Counted from the stretch's first letter, positions 1 to 9,063 are shown. The stretch is DNA of 64,000 nt from Pelomonas caseinilytica (GCF_021353235.1 NZ_JAJTWT010000001.1:772637-836636), one strand, 5' to 3'. Program-made: numbers and translations. The notes: generated by a model not told the origin, from the sequence alone.

Positions 1-1669
1 ATTCGGCCACGCGGCGGCCGAAGTCGCCGCCGTCCAGCGCGCTGGCCGAGGCGGCGCCGAGGGTGAAGCTGTCGGGGTCGACGAGTTCGGGCTTGCGGCG
101 CGCCGCGTACTGGCCGTAGCGCGTGAGGATGTCGCCGATCTCGGCGGCCAGCGCCGGGCCGAACTGGCGCGCCGCCCAGTCGCGCGGGTAGGCCGCCAGC
201 GCCGCAGGCGTCATGCGCGACGGGGCCCAGGCCATGTCGAGGAAGAAGCTGAGCGGCAACTCCATCGGCTTGATGTCGCCGACGTTGGCGATCCACAGCG
301 CATCGGCCCCGTGGGCACGGGCCAGGTCCATCTGCTGCCAGGTCTTCTCGATCTGGTTGGTGTTGAGCCACTTGTAGTTGCGCGGCGCGCCGACGTAGTC
401 GAAGTGGTAGTAGATGCCGTAGCCGCCGGGCCGCCGCGCGCCGGGCGCGGGCAGGCGCCGCACCTGGCCCCAGTTGTCGTCGCAGAAGAGCAGCAACACG
501 TCGTCGGGCACCTGCATGCCCTTGTCGAAGTAGTCCTGCACCTCCTTGTAGAGGGCCCACATCTGCGGCGTGCGCTCGGCGGGGCGGCCGGTCACGTCGG
601 CAATGATGCGGCGCTGGTCGCGGACGATGCCTTCGAGCATGCCGATGGCCGTGCCCTCGCTCATGGGCTCGTCGCCATCGCCGCGCATGCCGAGGGTGAC
701 GAGGCTGTCGAAGGCCCCGCCGCCGGGCCGGCCCCTCATGCGCTGGATGCCGCCGCGCCAGAACTCCCGCAGCTGTCCGGCGTTCTTCGCATAGTCCCAG
801 GCACCGCCTCCGAAGCGCCGCCACTCGTCATGCGCCCGCATCATGGGCTCGTGGTGGGAGGTGCCCATGACGACACCCATCTCGTCGGCCAGCACCATGG
901 CCCTCGGGTCGTCGGCGGCGAAGGCGCGGGGCTGCCACATCGCCGGCCAGAGGTAGTTGCCGCGCAGGCGCAGCAGCAGTTCGAAGACGTGCCGGTAGAA
1001 GGCGGCATTGGTGCCGCCGAAGGTCTTGCGCGCCCAGCTGCCCAGGGCCGGGTCCTCGTCGTTGACGAAGAAGCCGCGGTACTTCACCTCAGGCCGGTCG
1101 GCGCGCGCGCCGGCGGTGACGAAGACGTCCGCGCGGCGCGGCACCGGCACGTCGGCCCACCAGTGCCAGGGGCTGACGCCGATGCGCTCGGACAGGTCGT
1201 AAGCCCCGAAGACCGCGCCGCGCCGGTCGGCGCCGACGATGACCAGGGCCCGGTCGACGCCTGGGAAGGGGTGCTCCACCACGGCCTGGCGGTAGGCCTC
1301 CCACCGGCCCTTCAGGTCCGCCGCCTGCAGCAGGCCGCGGGCGACCAGCCCGTCGATGGCCGCGCTGCGCCCCAGCTCGCCGATGACCACCAGCTCGCGC
1401 GGCGCGCCGGCCAGGGCCTGAAGGCGCGGGGCCGGCCTGCCGCCGACGCGTTCGAGGTCGGCCGCGAAGCCGTCGGCGGCATGGCGCAGCGCCGCATCGG
1501 CGCCAGGCTCGACCAGCACCGCCGCCGGCTGGCCGCCGCGCACGAGGCCGAAGCTGCCGCCCATGTCGCGGGCGCAGACCGAGGCGGGGGCTTCGCAGCC
1601 GGTCGGGGCGGCAGAAGCGATGGCCGAGACCAGTGCGAACGACAGGACGGCGAGCAGCTTGGATTTCAT
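1..1669 (-). CDS. GH115 family glycoside hydrolase (xylan alpha-1,2-glucuronidase), 3' end outside window
   Basis: Only the N-terminal 556 residues are visible; the gene runs off the left edge (family members are usually well over 800 aa). The start at 1669 gives a Sec signal peptide (MKSKLLAVLSFALVSAIASA), so the enzyme is secreted or periplasmic. The family removes (4-O-methyl)glucuronic acid side chains from glucuronoxylan. Family hallmarks seen are the HWWADVPVP segment, RGFFVNDEDPALGSW, NYLWPAMW, MGTSHHEPMMRAHDEW and GYGIYYHFDYVGAPRNYKW. The gene diverges from a GH43 beta-xylosidase, which fits joint attack on substituted xylan, and glucuronic acid released here would feed the aldarate genes downstream after oxidation (inference). 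Confidence 0.9.
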   Translation of the reverse strand, partial: MKSKLLAVLSFALVSAIASAAPTGCEAPASVCARDMGGSFGLVRGGQPAAVLVEPGADAALRHAADGFAADLERVGGRPAPRLQALAGAPRELVVIGELGRSAAIDGLVARGLLQAADLKGRWEAYRQAVVEHPFPGVDRALVIVGADRRGAVFGAYDLSERIGVSPWHWWADVPVPRRADVFVTAGARADRPEVKYRGFFVNDEDPALGSWARKTFGGTNAAFYRHVFELLLRLRGNYLWPAMWQPRAFAADDPRAMVLADEMGVVMGTSHHEPMMRAHDEWRRFGGGAWDYAKNAGQLREFWRGGIQRMRGRPGGGAFDSLVTLGMRGDGDEPMSEGTAIGMLEGIVRDQRRIIADVTGRPAERTPQMWALYKEVQDYFDKGMQVPDDVLLLFCDDNWGQVRRLPAPGARRPGGYGIYYHFDYVGAPRNYKWLNTNQIEKTWQQMDLARAHGADALWIANVGDIKPMELPLSFFLDMAWAPSRMTPAALAAYPRDWAARQFGPALAAEIGDILTRYGQYAARRKPELVDPDSFTLGAASASALDGGDFGRRVAE

Positions 1670-1802
1670 CGACAAGGCCGGCCGGCCGCATGGTTGCGCG
1701 ATCAATCCAGTCTAGCGATGCCGCCTTCGCCGAGCCTCATGGTTTACGACAGGGCTCATCCTTCACTGAGGAAACCTCGGATCGCGGCACTTCTGGCAAC
1801 TA

Positions 1803-1816
1803 TGGTAGCGTTACCT
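1803..1816. promoter_or_regulatory. LacI-type operator, xyl-box-like, between GH115 and GH43
   Basis: The 14-mer TGGTAGCGTTACCT is an imperfect palindrome with a central CG, as in LacI-family operators, and it differs at only a few positions from the Xanthomonas xyl-box TGGTAGCGCTAACA (recalled from the literature). It lies 20 bases before the GH43 start and about 135 bases from the GH115 start, so one repressor could control both. No LacI-family gene lies in the window; the nearest regulator is the ROK protein at 6043. Confidence 0.5.
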
Positions 1817-1835
1817 ACCCCCTCTCACGCCCGTC

Positions 1836-3446
1836 ATGATCCGCAACCCCGTCCTGCCCGGATTCAACCCGGACCCCTCCATCTGCCGCGTCGGCGACGA
1901 CGTCTACATCGCCACCTCCACCTTCGAGTGGTACCCGGGCGTGCAGATTCATCACTCCCGCGACCTCGTCAACTGGACGCTGGTGGCCCGGCCGCTGGCC
2001 CGCGCCAGCCAGCTGGACCTGCGCGGCAACCCCGACTCCTGCGGCGTCTGGGCGCCCTGCCTGTCGTGGTCGGACGACCTGTTCTGGCTGGTCTACACCG
2101 ACGTGAAGCGCTTCGAGGGCAGCTTCAAGGATGCGCACAACTACATCGTCACGGCGCCGAGCATCGAAGGCCCGTGGAGCGAGCCGGCCTACGTCAACTC
2201 CTCGGGCTTCGATCCCTCCCTCTTCCACGACGACGACGGCCGCAAGTGGTTCCTCAACATGCTGTGGGACCACCGCGCGGCGTCGGGCCACGCCCACCCC
2301 GGCGCTACGGCCTTCGACGGCATCCTGCTGCAGGAGTGGGACCCCGAACGCCGCCGCCTCGTCGGCCCGGTCACCAAGATCTACCGCGGCACCTCGCTGG
2401 GCCTGGTCGAAGGGCCGCACCTCTTCAAGCGCGAGGGCTGGTACTACCTCATCACGGCCGAGGGGGGCACGGGCTACGAGCATGCCGTGACCCTGGCCCG
2501 TTCGCGCCAGCTGCAGGGGCCCTACGAGACGCACCCGAACCAGCACGTCCTCACCAGCGCGGGCGCGCCCGGGGCCCCGCTGCAGCGCGCCGGCCACGGG
2601 CAGGTCGTGACCCTGGCCGACGGCAGCGTCTACCTCGCCCACCTGTGCACCCGCCCCCTGCCCGGCCTGAGGCGCTCGCCCCTGGGCCGCGAGACGGCCC
2701 TGCAGCGCTGCGAGTGGCGCGAGGACGGCTGGCTCTATCTCGCCCACGGCGGCCAGGTGCCCGCGGTGGACGTGCCGGCGCCCTCGGCCGCCGAGCCGCT
2801 GCGCCGCGAAGCAGTGCGGCGCAACTTCGCCGGCGCCCGCGCCCTGCCGCCGGAGTTCCAGTGGCTGCGCACGCCCGAGCCCGAACGCCTTTTCGCGTTG
2901 ACCGGCGAGGCCCTGCGACTGTTCGGCCGGGAGTCGGTGGGCAGTTGGTTCGAGCAGAGCCTCGTCGCCCGGCGCCAGGAGGACCATGCCTTCCACGCCG
3001 AGACCACGCTGCGCTTCTCGCCCGCGAGCTACCAGCAGGGCGCCGGCCTGACGCTCTACTACAACCGCCACAAGTTCCACGCCCTCGTGGTCACCTGGGA
3101 CGACGCCCTGGGCCGCGTGCTGAGCCTGCTCTCCTGCCCCGGCGACTGGCCGGACGCGCCGCTGCACTTCCCCCTCGCCGAGCCGGTGCGCCTGCCCGCC
3201 GACGGGGCCGTGCAGCTGGCGGCCCGCGTCGACGGCGCCCGGCTGCAGTTCCAGGCCGACTGGGGCGAGGGCTGGCGCGACGTGGGGCCGGTGCTCGACG
3301 CCAGCGTCGTCTCCGACGAAGGCGGCCGGGGCGAGCATGCCTCCTTCACCGGCGCCTTCATCGGCATGCTGGCCTTCGACGCCAGCGGCGGGGCCTGCCC
3401 GGCCGACTTCGAGCGCTTCGACTACCTGCCGGGGCCCTCCCGCTGA
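1836..3446 (+). CDS. GH43 family beta-xylosidase / alpha-L-arabinofuranosidase-type enzyme
   Basis: The product is 536 aa, the usual size for GH43 beta-xylosidases with an N-terminal five-bladed propeller and a C-terminal beta-sandwich. It starts with the classical NPVLPGFNPDPS motif (general base D13), has SGFDPSLF (pKa-modulating D126) and GLVEGPHLF (acid E192). There is no signal peptide, so it is expected to act in the cytoplasm on imported xylo-oligosaccharides. The C-terminal part (about 320-536) resembles the GH43_C2/DUF1349 sandwich. No strong Shine-Dalgarno precedes the ATG, but the family alignment supports this start. It is followed within 11 bases by a pentonate dehydratase, suggesting one transcript. 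Xylosidase is more likely than arabinofuranosidase; the sequence alone does not decide. Confidence 0.9.
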   Translation: MIRNPVLPGFNPDPSICRVGDDVYIATSTFEWYPGVQIHHSRDLVNWTLVARPLARASQLDLRGNPDSCGVWAPCLSWSDDLFWLVYTDVKRFEGSFKDAHNYIVTAPSIEGPWSEPAYVNSSGFDPSLFHDDDGRKWFLNMLWDHRAASGHAHPGATAFDGILLQEWDPERRRLVGPVTKIYRGTSLGLVEGPHLFKREGWYYLITAEGGTGYEHAVTLARSRQLQGPYETHPNQHVLTSAGAPGAPLQRAGHGQVVTLADGSVYLAHLCTRPLPGLRRSPLGRETALQRCEWREDGWLYLAHGGQVPAVDVPAPSAAEPLRREAVRRNFAGARALPPEFQWLRTPEPERLFALTGEALRLFGRESVGSWFEQSLVARRQEDHAFHAETTLRFSPASYQQGAGLTLYYNRHKFHALVVTWDDALGRVLSLLSCPGDWPDAPLHFPLAEPVRLPADGAVQLAARVDGARLQFQADWGEGWRDVGPVLDASVVSDEGGRGEHASFTGAFIGMLAFDASGGACPADFERFDYLPGPSR

Positions 3447-3457
3447 GGAGCATGTCC

Positions 3458-5203
3458 ATGCGCGACGGTGCATCGCCGGGCAAGGCGCCGCAGGACCTGC
3501 GCAGCGCGCGCTGGTTCGCCAAGGACGACTTCCGCAGCTTCGGCCACCGCAGCCGTGTGCTGCAGATGGGCTATGCGCCGCAGGACTTCATTGGCAAGCC
3601 GGTGATCGCCATCGTCAACACCTGGAGCGACGCCAACCAGTGCCACACCCACTTCAAGCAGCGGTCGGAGGACGTCAAGCGCGGCGTGCTGCAGGCCGGC
3701 GGCTGGCCGATGGAGCTGCCCGCCATCTCGCTGAGCGAGAGCCTGGTCAAGCCGACCTCCATGCTCTACCGCAACTTCCTGGCGATGGAAACCGAGGAGC
3801 TGCTGCGCAGCCATCCGGTGGACGGCGCCGTGCTGATGGGCGGCTGCGACAAGACCACCCCGGGCCTGCTGATGGGCGCGCTGAGCATGGGCCTGCCCTG
3901 CATCTACCTGCCCGCCGGCCCCATGCTGCGGGGCAACTGGCGTGGCCAGGTGCTGGGCTCGGGCAGCGACGCCTTCAAGTACTGGGACGAGCGCCGCGCC
4001 GGGCGCCTGTCGGCCCAGGCCTGGGCCGAGATGGAAGCCGGCATCGCCCGCAGCCACGGTACCTGCATGACCATGGGCACGGCGGCCACCATGATGGGCA
4101 TCGCCGAGGCGCTGGGCTTCACGCTGCCCGGGGCCAGCAGCATCCCGGCGCCCGACGCCAACCACGTGCGCATGTCGGCCGAATGCGGCCGGCGCATCGT
4201 GCAGATGGTGTGGGACGACCTCACGCCCGCCAGACTGCTGAGCGCGGGCAGCTTCGCCAACGCCATCGCCGTGGCCATGGCCATGGGCTGCAGCACCAAC
4301 GCCATCATCCACCTCGTCGCCATCAGCCGCCGCGCCGGGCTGCCGGTCACGCTGGACGACTTCGACGCGGCCAGCCGCCACGTGGGCGTCATCGCCAACA
4401 TCCGGCCCAGCGGCGAGCGCTACCTGATGGAGGACTTCTTCTACGCCGGCGGCCTGCCGGCACTGATGAAGGTGATGGCCGCCAAGCTCGACCTCGGCGC
4501 GCTGACCGTCAACGGCCGCACCCTGGGCGAGAACATCGCCACGGCCGAGGTCTTCGACGACGACGTCATCCGCCCGCTGGACCGGGCCATCTACGCCGAA
4601 GGGGCGCTGGCCGTGCTGCGGGGCAACCTCGCGCCCGACGGCGTGGTCATCAAGCCCAGCGCCGTCGCCCCGCACCTGCTGCGCCACACCGGCCGGGCCC
4701 TGGTGTTCGACGACTATCCCTGCCTCAAGGCCGCGGTGGACGACCCCGGCCTCGACGTGACGGGCGACGACATCCTCGTGCTGCGCAACGCCGGCCCCAA
4801 GGGCGCCGGCATGCCGGAGTGGGGCATGCTGCCCATCCCGACCAAGCTGCTCAAGGCCGGCGTGACCGACATGCTGCGCCTGTCCGACGCCCGCATGAGC
4901 GGCACCAGCTACGGCGGCTGCCTGCTGCACTGCTCGCCCGAGGCCTTCATCGGCGGGCCGCTGGCCCTGGTGAAGACGGGCGACCTCATCACCGTGGACG
5001 TGCCGGCCCGACGCATCCACCTGGAGGTGGACGACGCCGAGCTGGCCGAACGCCGCGCTGCGTGGACACCGCCGCCGCCCCGCTACGAGCGCGGCTACGG
5101 CTGGATCTTCGGCCGCCACATCCTGCAGGCCCACGAGGGCTGCGACTTCGACTTCCTGGAGACCGGCTTCGGCGCATCGGTGCCCGAGCCCGTGATCTAC
5201 TGA
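3458..5203 (+). CDS. IlvD/Edd family sugar-acid dehydratase, probable L-arabinonate/D-xylonate dehydratase
   Basis: This 581-aa enzyme belongs to the Fe-S IlvD/Edd dehydratases. Three cysteines expected to hold the [2Fe-2S] cluster are present at C62 (NTWSDANQCH), C130 (GGCDKTTP) and C203 (HGTCMTMG). The N-terminus (RSARWF...FGHRSR..QMGY) matches the L-arabinonate dehydratase branch rather than IlvD or Edd. It would turn a pentonate into 2-keto-3-deoxypentonate. The ATG at 3458 is preferred over 3452 because GAGGAG ends 7 bases before it, overlapping the GH43 stop. Its neighbours are the GH43 enzyme and an RraA-like protein, consistent with oxidative pentose catabolism. Other aldonates remain possible substrates. 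Confidence 0.87.
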   Translation: MRDGASPGKAPQDLRSARWFAKDDFRSFGHRSRVLQMGYAPQDFIGKPVIAIVNTWSDANQCHTHFKQRSEDVKRGVLQAGGWPMELPAISLSESLVKPTSMLYRNFLAMETEELLRSHPVDGAVLMGGCDKTTPGLLMGALSMGLPCIYLPAGPMLRGNWRGQVLGSGSDAFKYWDERRAGRLSAQAWAEMEAGIARSHGTCMTMGTAATMMGIAEALGFTLPGASSIPAPDANHVRMSAECGRRIVQMVWDDLTPARLLSAGSFANAIAVAMAMGCSTNAIIHLVAISRRAGLPVTLDDFDAASRHVGVIANIRPSGERYLMEDFFYAGGLPALMKVMAAKLDLGALTVNGRTLGENIATAEVFDDDVIRPLDRAIYAEGALAVLRGNLAPDGVVIKPSAVAPHLLRHTGRALVFDDYPCLKAAVDDPGLDVTGDDILVLRNAGPKGAGMPEWGMLPIPTKLLKAGVTDMLRLSDARMSGTSYGGCLLHCSPEAFIGGPLALVKTGDLITVDVPARRIHLEVDDAELAERRAAWTPPPPRYERGYGWIFGRHILQAHEGCDFDFLETGFGASVPEPVIY

Positions 5204-5228
5204 ATACTGTCGACCGCCCATGCCCAAG

Positions 5229-5304
5229 AAACAAAGCCACAGAGACACAGAGGCACAGAGAGAACCGGACGCCTCCGTGTCTCTGTGCCTCTGTGGCTTT
5301 GTTC
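5229..5304. repeat. CACAGAGR-type inverted repeat (REPIN-like), copy 1
   Basis: The left arm begins AACAAAGCCACAGAGACAC and continues with further CACAGAG units. The right arm is its near-perfect reverse complement, ending CTCTGTGGCTTTGTT. The arms are about 26-34 bases around an unrelated loop of about 15 bases. It sits between the dehydratase and the RraA-like gene, which read in the same direction. Related copies are at 11902, 13407 and 25180. No T-tract follows, so a classical intrinsic terminator is not evident. Confidence 0.9.
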
Positions 5305-5329
5305 ATTGGCGCTTTCGATTGAAGACGAC

Positions 5330-6040
5330 ATGAACCCGGACACCCGCAACAAACTCATGGGCGTGAGCACCGCCACGCTGTGCACCGCCCTCTTCAAGCG
5401 CGGGCTGCGCCACCAGTTCATCCAGGACGTGCGCCCCCTCAACCCGGGCCTGCCCAACATGGTGGGCCCGGCCTACACGCTGCGCTACATCCCGGCACGC
5501 GAGGACCTGAACGACATCGCGGTGTTCAAGGACCGGGCCCATCCCCAGCGCCGGGCGGTGGAGGAATGTCCGCCGGGCGCCGTGCTCATCATCGACAGCC
5601 GCAAGGACGCGCGCGCGGCGTCGGCCGGCGGCATCCTCGTCTCGCGGCTGATGGTGCGCGGCGTCGCCGGCGTGGTGACCGACGGCGGCCTGCGCGACAG
5701 CCCCGACATCGCCCGCATGGCCATCCCCGCCTACCACCAGCGCCCCAGCGCCCCGACCAACCTGACCCTGCACCAGGCCATCGCCATCGGCGAACCCATC
5801 GGTTGCGGTGACGCGCCGGTCTTCCCCGGCGACGTCGTCGTCGGCGACGCCGAGGGCGTGGTCGTCCTCCCCGCCGCCATGGCCGACGAGATCGCCAGCG
5901 AGGCGGTCGAGATGACCGTCTTCGAGGACTTCGTGCAGGAGCAGGTGCTGGCCGGCCGCAGCGTGCCGGGCCTGTATCCGCCCACCGATCCCGACGTCGC
6001 CGGGCTGTTCGCCGCGTGGCGCGCCGGCAAGGGTCGCTGA
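5330..6040 (+). CDS. RraA / HMG-aldolase family protein in a pentonate locus
   Basis: This 236-aa protein is of the RraA-like fold (PF03737), which includes class II HMG/CHA pyruvate aldolases and the RNase E inhibitor RraA. The signature segment is GVAGVVTDGGLRD, with R122-D123. The Asp that lies 21 residues upstream of that Arg in metal-dependent aldolases (D-X20-R-D) is glycine here (G101, in SAGGILVSRL), so canonical aldolase chemistry is doubtful. Members of this subgroup are often labelled 'ribonuclease activity regulator RraA' beside pentonate dehydratases. A role on the 2-keto-3-deoxypentonate product is possible (inference). ATG 5330 is chosen because an upstream in-frame start would lie inside the repeat. 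Confidence 0.75.
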   Translation: MNPDTRNKLMGVSTATLCTALFKRGLRHQFIQDVRPLNPGLPNMVGPAYTLRYIPAREDLNDIAVFKDRAHPQRRAVEECPPGAVLIIDSRKDARAASAGGILVSRLMVRGVAGVVTDGGLRDSPDIARMAIPAYHQRPSAPTNLTLHQAIAIGEPIGCGDAPVFPGDVVVGDAEGVVVLPAAMADEIASEAVEMTVFEDFVQEQVLAGRSVPGLYPPTDPDVAGLFAAWRAGKGR

Positions 6041-6042
6041 GC

Positions 6043-7179
6043 ATGCTGGCCAGCATGGGAGGCGGCAGCCAGGCGCAGCTCAAACGCCGCAACCGCATGG
6101 CGCTGCTGCGCCAGCTGCGCGTGCAGCCAGGGCAGTCGCGCGTCGACCTCGCCGAGGCGCTGGGGTTGACCAAGTCCACCGTCAGCGCCCTGGCGCGCGA
6201 GCTCCTGGACGAGGGCTGGCTGGTCGAGCGCGAGGTCATCGCCACCGGTGACCTCGGCCGCCGCCCCACGCCGCTGTTCATCGATCCCACGCGGCTGCTG
6301 CTGCTGGGCGCGCAGGTGGGCATCGGCCACGTGCGTGTGGTGCTGACCTCGCTGACGGGCGAGGTCCTGGCCAGCCGCAACGCCGGCTACGACACCACGC
6401 AGCAGGTGAACGCCTGCATCCGCGTGCTGACCCGCACCCTGCTCGCCGTGGCGGCCCGGTGCGGCGAGGCGCAGCGCATCATCGGCATCGGCATGGGCCT
6501 GCCCGGCGGCGTGGACCAGGCCGGCGAACAGCTCGTCTTCGCCCCCCACCTCGACTGGCATCACCTGCCTTTCGGCGACCTCCTGCGCGCGGCGCTGCGC
6601 AGCACGCCGCTGGCCGGCGTGTCCATCTTCATGCAGAACGACGCCGACGTGGCCGCGCTCGGCGAGAGCGAGTTCACCCCCTCGCCCCTGGCCGACCCGC
6701 TGCTGCTGGTGCTCGTGGGTGAAGGCGTCGGCGCCGGCCTCGTCGTGGGCGGCCGGCTGCTGACCGGCGCGCGCGGCTTTGCCGGCGAGGTCGGCCACAT
6801 GGTGCTGCAGATCGACGGCCCGCGCTGCTCGTGCGGGCGCCGCGGCTGCGCCGAGGCCCTGATCGGCGGACGCGCCCTGCTGCAGACCGGCGAGGCGCAG
6901 GACGCGCCGGCCGTGGCCCGGGCCGGCCACTACCTGGGCGTGCTGCTGCAGAACCTGGCCGCCGCCTACGACCCCGCCTGCATCGTGCTGGCCGGCCCTG
7001 CCACCGCCTTCGGCGAGGCGCTGCTGGCACCGGTTCGCGAGACGCTGCAGGACTACGCCCGCGCGGCCGGGCTGCCCGAGCCGGCCCTGCGCGTCTCGCG
7101 CTTCGATGCCGACGTCATCGCCGTCGGTGCCGCGGCACTGGCGGGTTATCGGCTGACTCAGCCGGCGCTGCCGGCCTGA
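6043..7179 (+). CDS. ROK family transcriptional regulator (NagC/XylR type)
   Basis: The 378-aa protein has an N-terminal winged helix (residues about 12-65, with RVDLAEALGLTKSTVSALARE) followed by a ROK sugar-kinase-like domain. The ROK zinc motif CxCGxxGCxE is intact (C262, C264, C269). ROK repressors sense sugars or sugar phosphates and block catabolic promoters. The start lies 3 bases after the RraA-like stop, so it is co-transcribed with the GH43-dehydratase-RraA genes and is the best local candidate for their regulator. Its operator is not identified; the nearby LacI-type box is not a typical ROK site. ATG 6055 is an alternative start. Confidence 0.88.
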   Translation: MLASMGGGSQAQLKRRNRMALLRQLRVQPGQSRVDLAEALGLTKSTVSALARELLDEGWLVEREVIATGDLGRRPTPLFIDPTRLLLLGAQVGIGHVRVVLTSLTGEVLASRNAGYDTTQQVNACIRVLTRTLLAVAARCGEAQRIIGIGMGLPGGVDQAGEQLVFAPHLDWHHLPFGDLLRAALRSTPLAGVSIFMQNDADVAALGESEFTPSPLADPLLLVLVGEGVGAGLVVGGRLLTGARGFAGEVGHMVLQIDGPRCSCGRRGCAEALIGGRALLQTGEAQDAPAVARAGHYLGVLLQNLAAAYDPACIVLAGPATAFGEALLAPVRETLQDYARAAGLPEPALRVSRFDADVIAVGAAALAGYRLTQPALPA

Positions 7180-7394
7180 GCCGGCGGCTCGGCCGGCAGG
7201 AAGCCCGCCTTCCTCACGCGTTCGTCGATGCCAGGCACGAGCTTGCGCGCCGCGTCGAGATCGCGCTCGGCGGCCTGGGCGTTGCCCTGGCGCCGGTAGG
7301 CCAGGCCGCGGCCGTAGAGCGACCAGGCCTGGTCGGCTTTAAGGGCCAGCGCCTCGTCGAAGGCCTTGACGGCCCGTGCAGGGCTGGAGAGCAC
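7158..7394 (-). pseudogene. TPR-containing C-terminal fragment or very short TPR protein
   Basis: The frame encodes 78 aa with two helical tetratricopeptide units (AVKAFDEALALKADQAWSLYGRGLAY, then QAAERDLDAARKLVPG). It begins mid-repeat without a start region or signal, looking like the tail of a longer TPR protein. It overlaps the end of the ROK gene on the opposite strand by 22 bases and ends 14 bases from the garD stop. A decayed remnant is most likely; a genuine mini-protein cannot be excluded. Confidence 0.4.
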
Positions 7395-7407
7395 CGGAGC
7401 TGACGCC

Positions 7408-9009
7408 TCAGGTCACCGGCGCGGGATTGAACAGCACCAGGCTGTTGTGCAGCCTCCAGCGCTCGGCCCAGGTCTTGCGGCGCCCGCTGGCCACGTCGAG
7501 CAGCAGGTGGAAGAGCTCCCAGCCGGTCTCTTCCACGGTGGCCTCGCCGTCGGCGATGCGGCCGGCGTTCACGTCCATCAGGTCGTGCCAGCGGCGGGCC
7601 AGGTCGCTGCGCGTGGCCACCTTGACGACCGGGCACTCGGCCAGGCCGTAGGGCGTGCCGCGGCCGGTGGTGAAGACGTGCAGGTTCATGCCCGCGGCCA
7701 GCTGCAGCGTGCCGCAGATGAAGTCGCTGGCCGGCGTGGCGGCGTAGACGAGGCCGCGCTGTCGGGCGCCCAGCTTCTCGCCCGGCGGCAGCACGTGCGA
7801 GATGGCCGAGCTGCCGCTCTTGACGATGGAGCCCATGGCCTTCTCGACGATGTTGGACAGGCCGCCGGCCTTGTTGCCCGGCGTGGTGTTGGCGGCGCGG
7901 TCGACGCGGCCTCGGTCCAGGTAGCGGTCGTACCAGGCCAGCTCGCGGACGATGGCCTCGGCCACCTCGGGCGTGGCGGCGCGGCCGGTGAGCTGCTCGA
8001 CGGCGTCGCGCACCTCGGTGTTCTCGCTGAACATCACCGTCGCGCCGGCGCGCACCAGCAGGTCGGCCATGAAGCCCACCGCCGGGTTGGCGGTCACGCC
8101 GGAGAAGGCGTCGCTGCCGCCGCACTGCACGCCGACGACGAGTTCGCTGGCGGGCACGGTCTCGCGGCGGCGCGCGTCCAGGCGCTCCAGGTGCGGGCGG
8201 GCGCTGCGCACGATGTCGTCCAGCATCGACATGAAGCCGACGTGGGCCTCGTCCTGCAGGCAGATGGTCTCGGGGCCGTCGCCGGCTTCGCGCCCGTCGG
8301 CGATGGGGAAGGCGCCGGGCGGCAGCAGGCGGGCGGGCTGCAGCTTCTCGCAGCCCAGGCTCACCACCATCACCTCGCCGCCGAAGTTGGGGTTGAGCGA
8401 GATGTTCCTGAGCGTGCGGATGGGGATGACGGCATCCGGCGCGTCGATGGCCACGCCGCAGCCGTAGCTGTGCTCCAGGCCGACGACGTCGTCGACGTTG
8501 GGGTAGAGCGGCAGCAGCTCGGCCTTGATGCGCGCCACCGCCTGGGCGACGACGCCGGCCACGCACTGCACGGTGGTGGTGATGGCGAGGATGTTGCGCG
8601 TGCCGACCGAGCCGTCGGCGTTGCGGTAGCCCTCGAAGGTGTAGCCCGTGAGCGGCCCGGCGGCGGGCGGCTTCACGGTGGCCATCGGCAGGCCGTCGAG
8701 CGCGCGGGCCGCGGGCATGCGCAGCAGGCGCTCGTGCACCCAGCTGCCAGCGGGAATGGGCTTGAGCGCCTGGCCGATGGGCACGCCGTAGCGCAGCACG
8801 GCCTCGCCGTCGGCGATGTCGCGCAGCGCGACCTTGTGGCCCTGCGGCACCTTGTCGCGCAGCACGAGGCCGGCGCCGGGCACGCCCTCGGGCAGCCGCG
8901 TACCCTCGGGCAGGCCGCCATCGTTGGCGACGATGGCGACGTTGTCGCCGGGCTGCATGCGCAGGGTCAGCGGCGGGCGGGCGGGGTGGTCGGCGATTGA
9001 GGCGGGCAT
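7408..9009 (-). CDS. garD: galactarate dehydratase (L-threo-forming)
   Basis: The 533-aa product matches E. coli GarD along its length as I recall that sequence. It has an N-terminal SAF domain (residues about 15-95, with [12 protein letters not shown] and VPQGHKVAL), then [62 protein letters not shown] and the terminal NPAPVT. It dehydrates D-galactarate (meso-galactarate) to 5-dehydro-4-deoxy-D-glucarate. It diverges from the GntR regulator gene at 9114, with palindromic operators in the 104-base gap. With kdgD, gudD and the semialdehyde dehydrogenase it completes aldarate catabolism to 2-oxoglutarate. Altronate dehydratase (UxaA) is the related alternative but lacks this length and C-terminus. 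Confidence 0.95.
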   Translation of the reverse strand: MPASIADHPARPPLTLRMQPGDNVAIVANDGGLPEGTRLPEGVPGAGLVLRDKVPQGHKVALRDIADGEAVLRYGVPIGQALKPIPAGSWVHERLLRMPAARALDGLPMATVKPPAAGPLTGYTFEGYRNADGSVGTRNILAITTTVQCVAGVVAQAVARIKAELLPLYPNVDDVVGLEHSYGCGVAIDAPDAVIPIRTLRNISLNPNFGGEVMVVSLGCEKLQPARLLPPGAFPIADGREAGDGPETICLQDEAHVGFMSMLDDIVRSARPHLERLDARRRETVPASELVVGVQCGGSDAFSGVTANPAVGFMADLLVRAGATVMFSENTEVRDAVEQLTGRAATPEVAEAIVRELAWYDRYLDRGRVDRAANTTPGNKAGGLSNIVEKAMGSIVKSGSSAISHVLPPGEKLGARQRGLVYAATPASDFICGTLQLAAGMNLHVFTTGRGTPYGLAECPVVKVATRSDLARRWHDLMDVNAGRIADGEATVEETGWELFHLLLDVASGRRKTWAERWRLHNSLVLFNPAPVT

Positions 9010-9034
9010 GGGGCGTTGCTACAGTGCAGGCATT

Positions 9035-9063
9035 GTTGTACGTCGTCTAGTTGTCGTACAACT
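9035..9063. promoter_or_regulatory. GntR/FadR-type operator between garD and its regulator
   Basis: Two nested palindromes are visible: AGTTGTCGTACAACT at 9049-9063, which fits the FadR-subfamily consensus TNGTNNNACNA, and GTTGTACG (9035-9042) paired with CGTACAAC (9055-9062). The site lies between divergent garD and the GntR gene, so it could control both and give autoregulation. A matching site precedes kdgD at 9887. Confidence 0.65.

Noticed and set aside
311..3450. Long plus-strand open frame upstream of and in frame with the dehydratase
   Set aside because: It is antisense to the GH115 gene and out of frame with GH43. Its translation is Ala/Gly/Arg-rich without motifs, and it reflects the high-GC shadow of real genes; only the part from 3458 is real.
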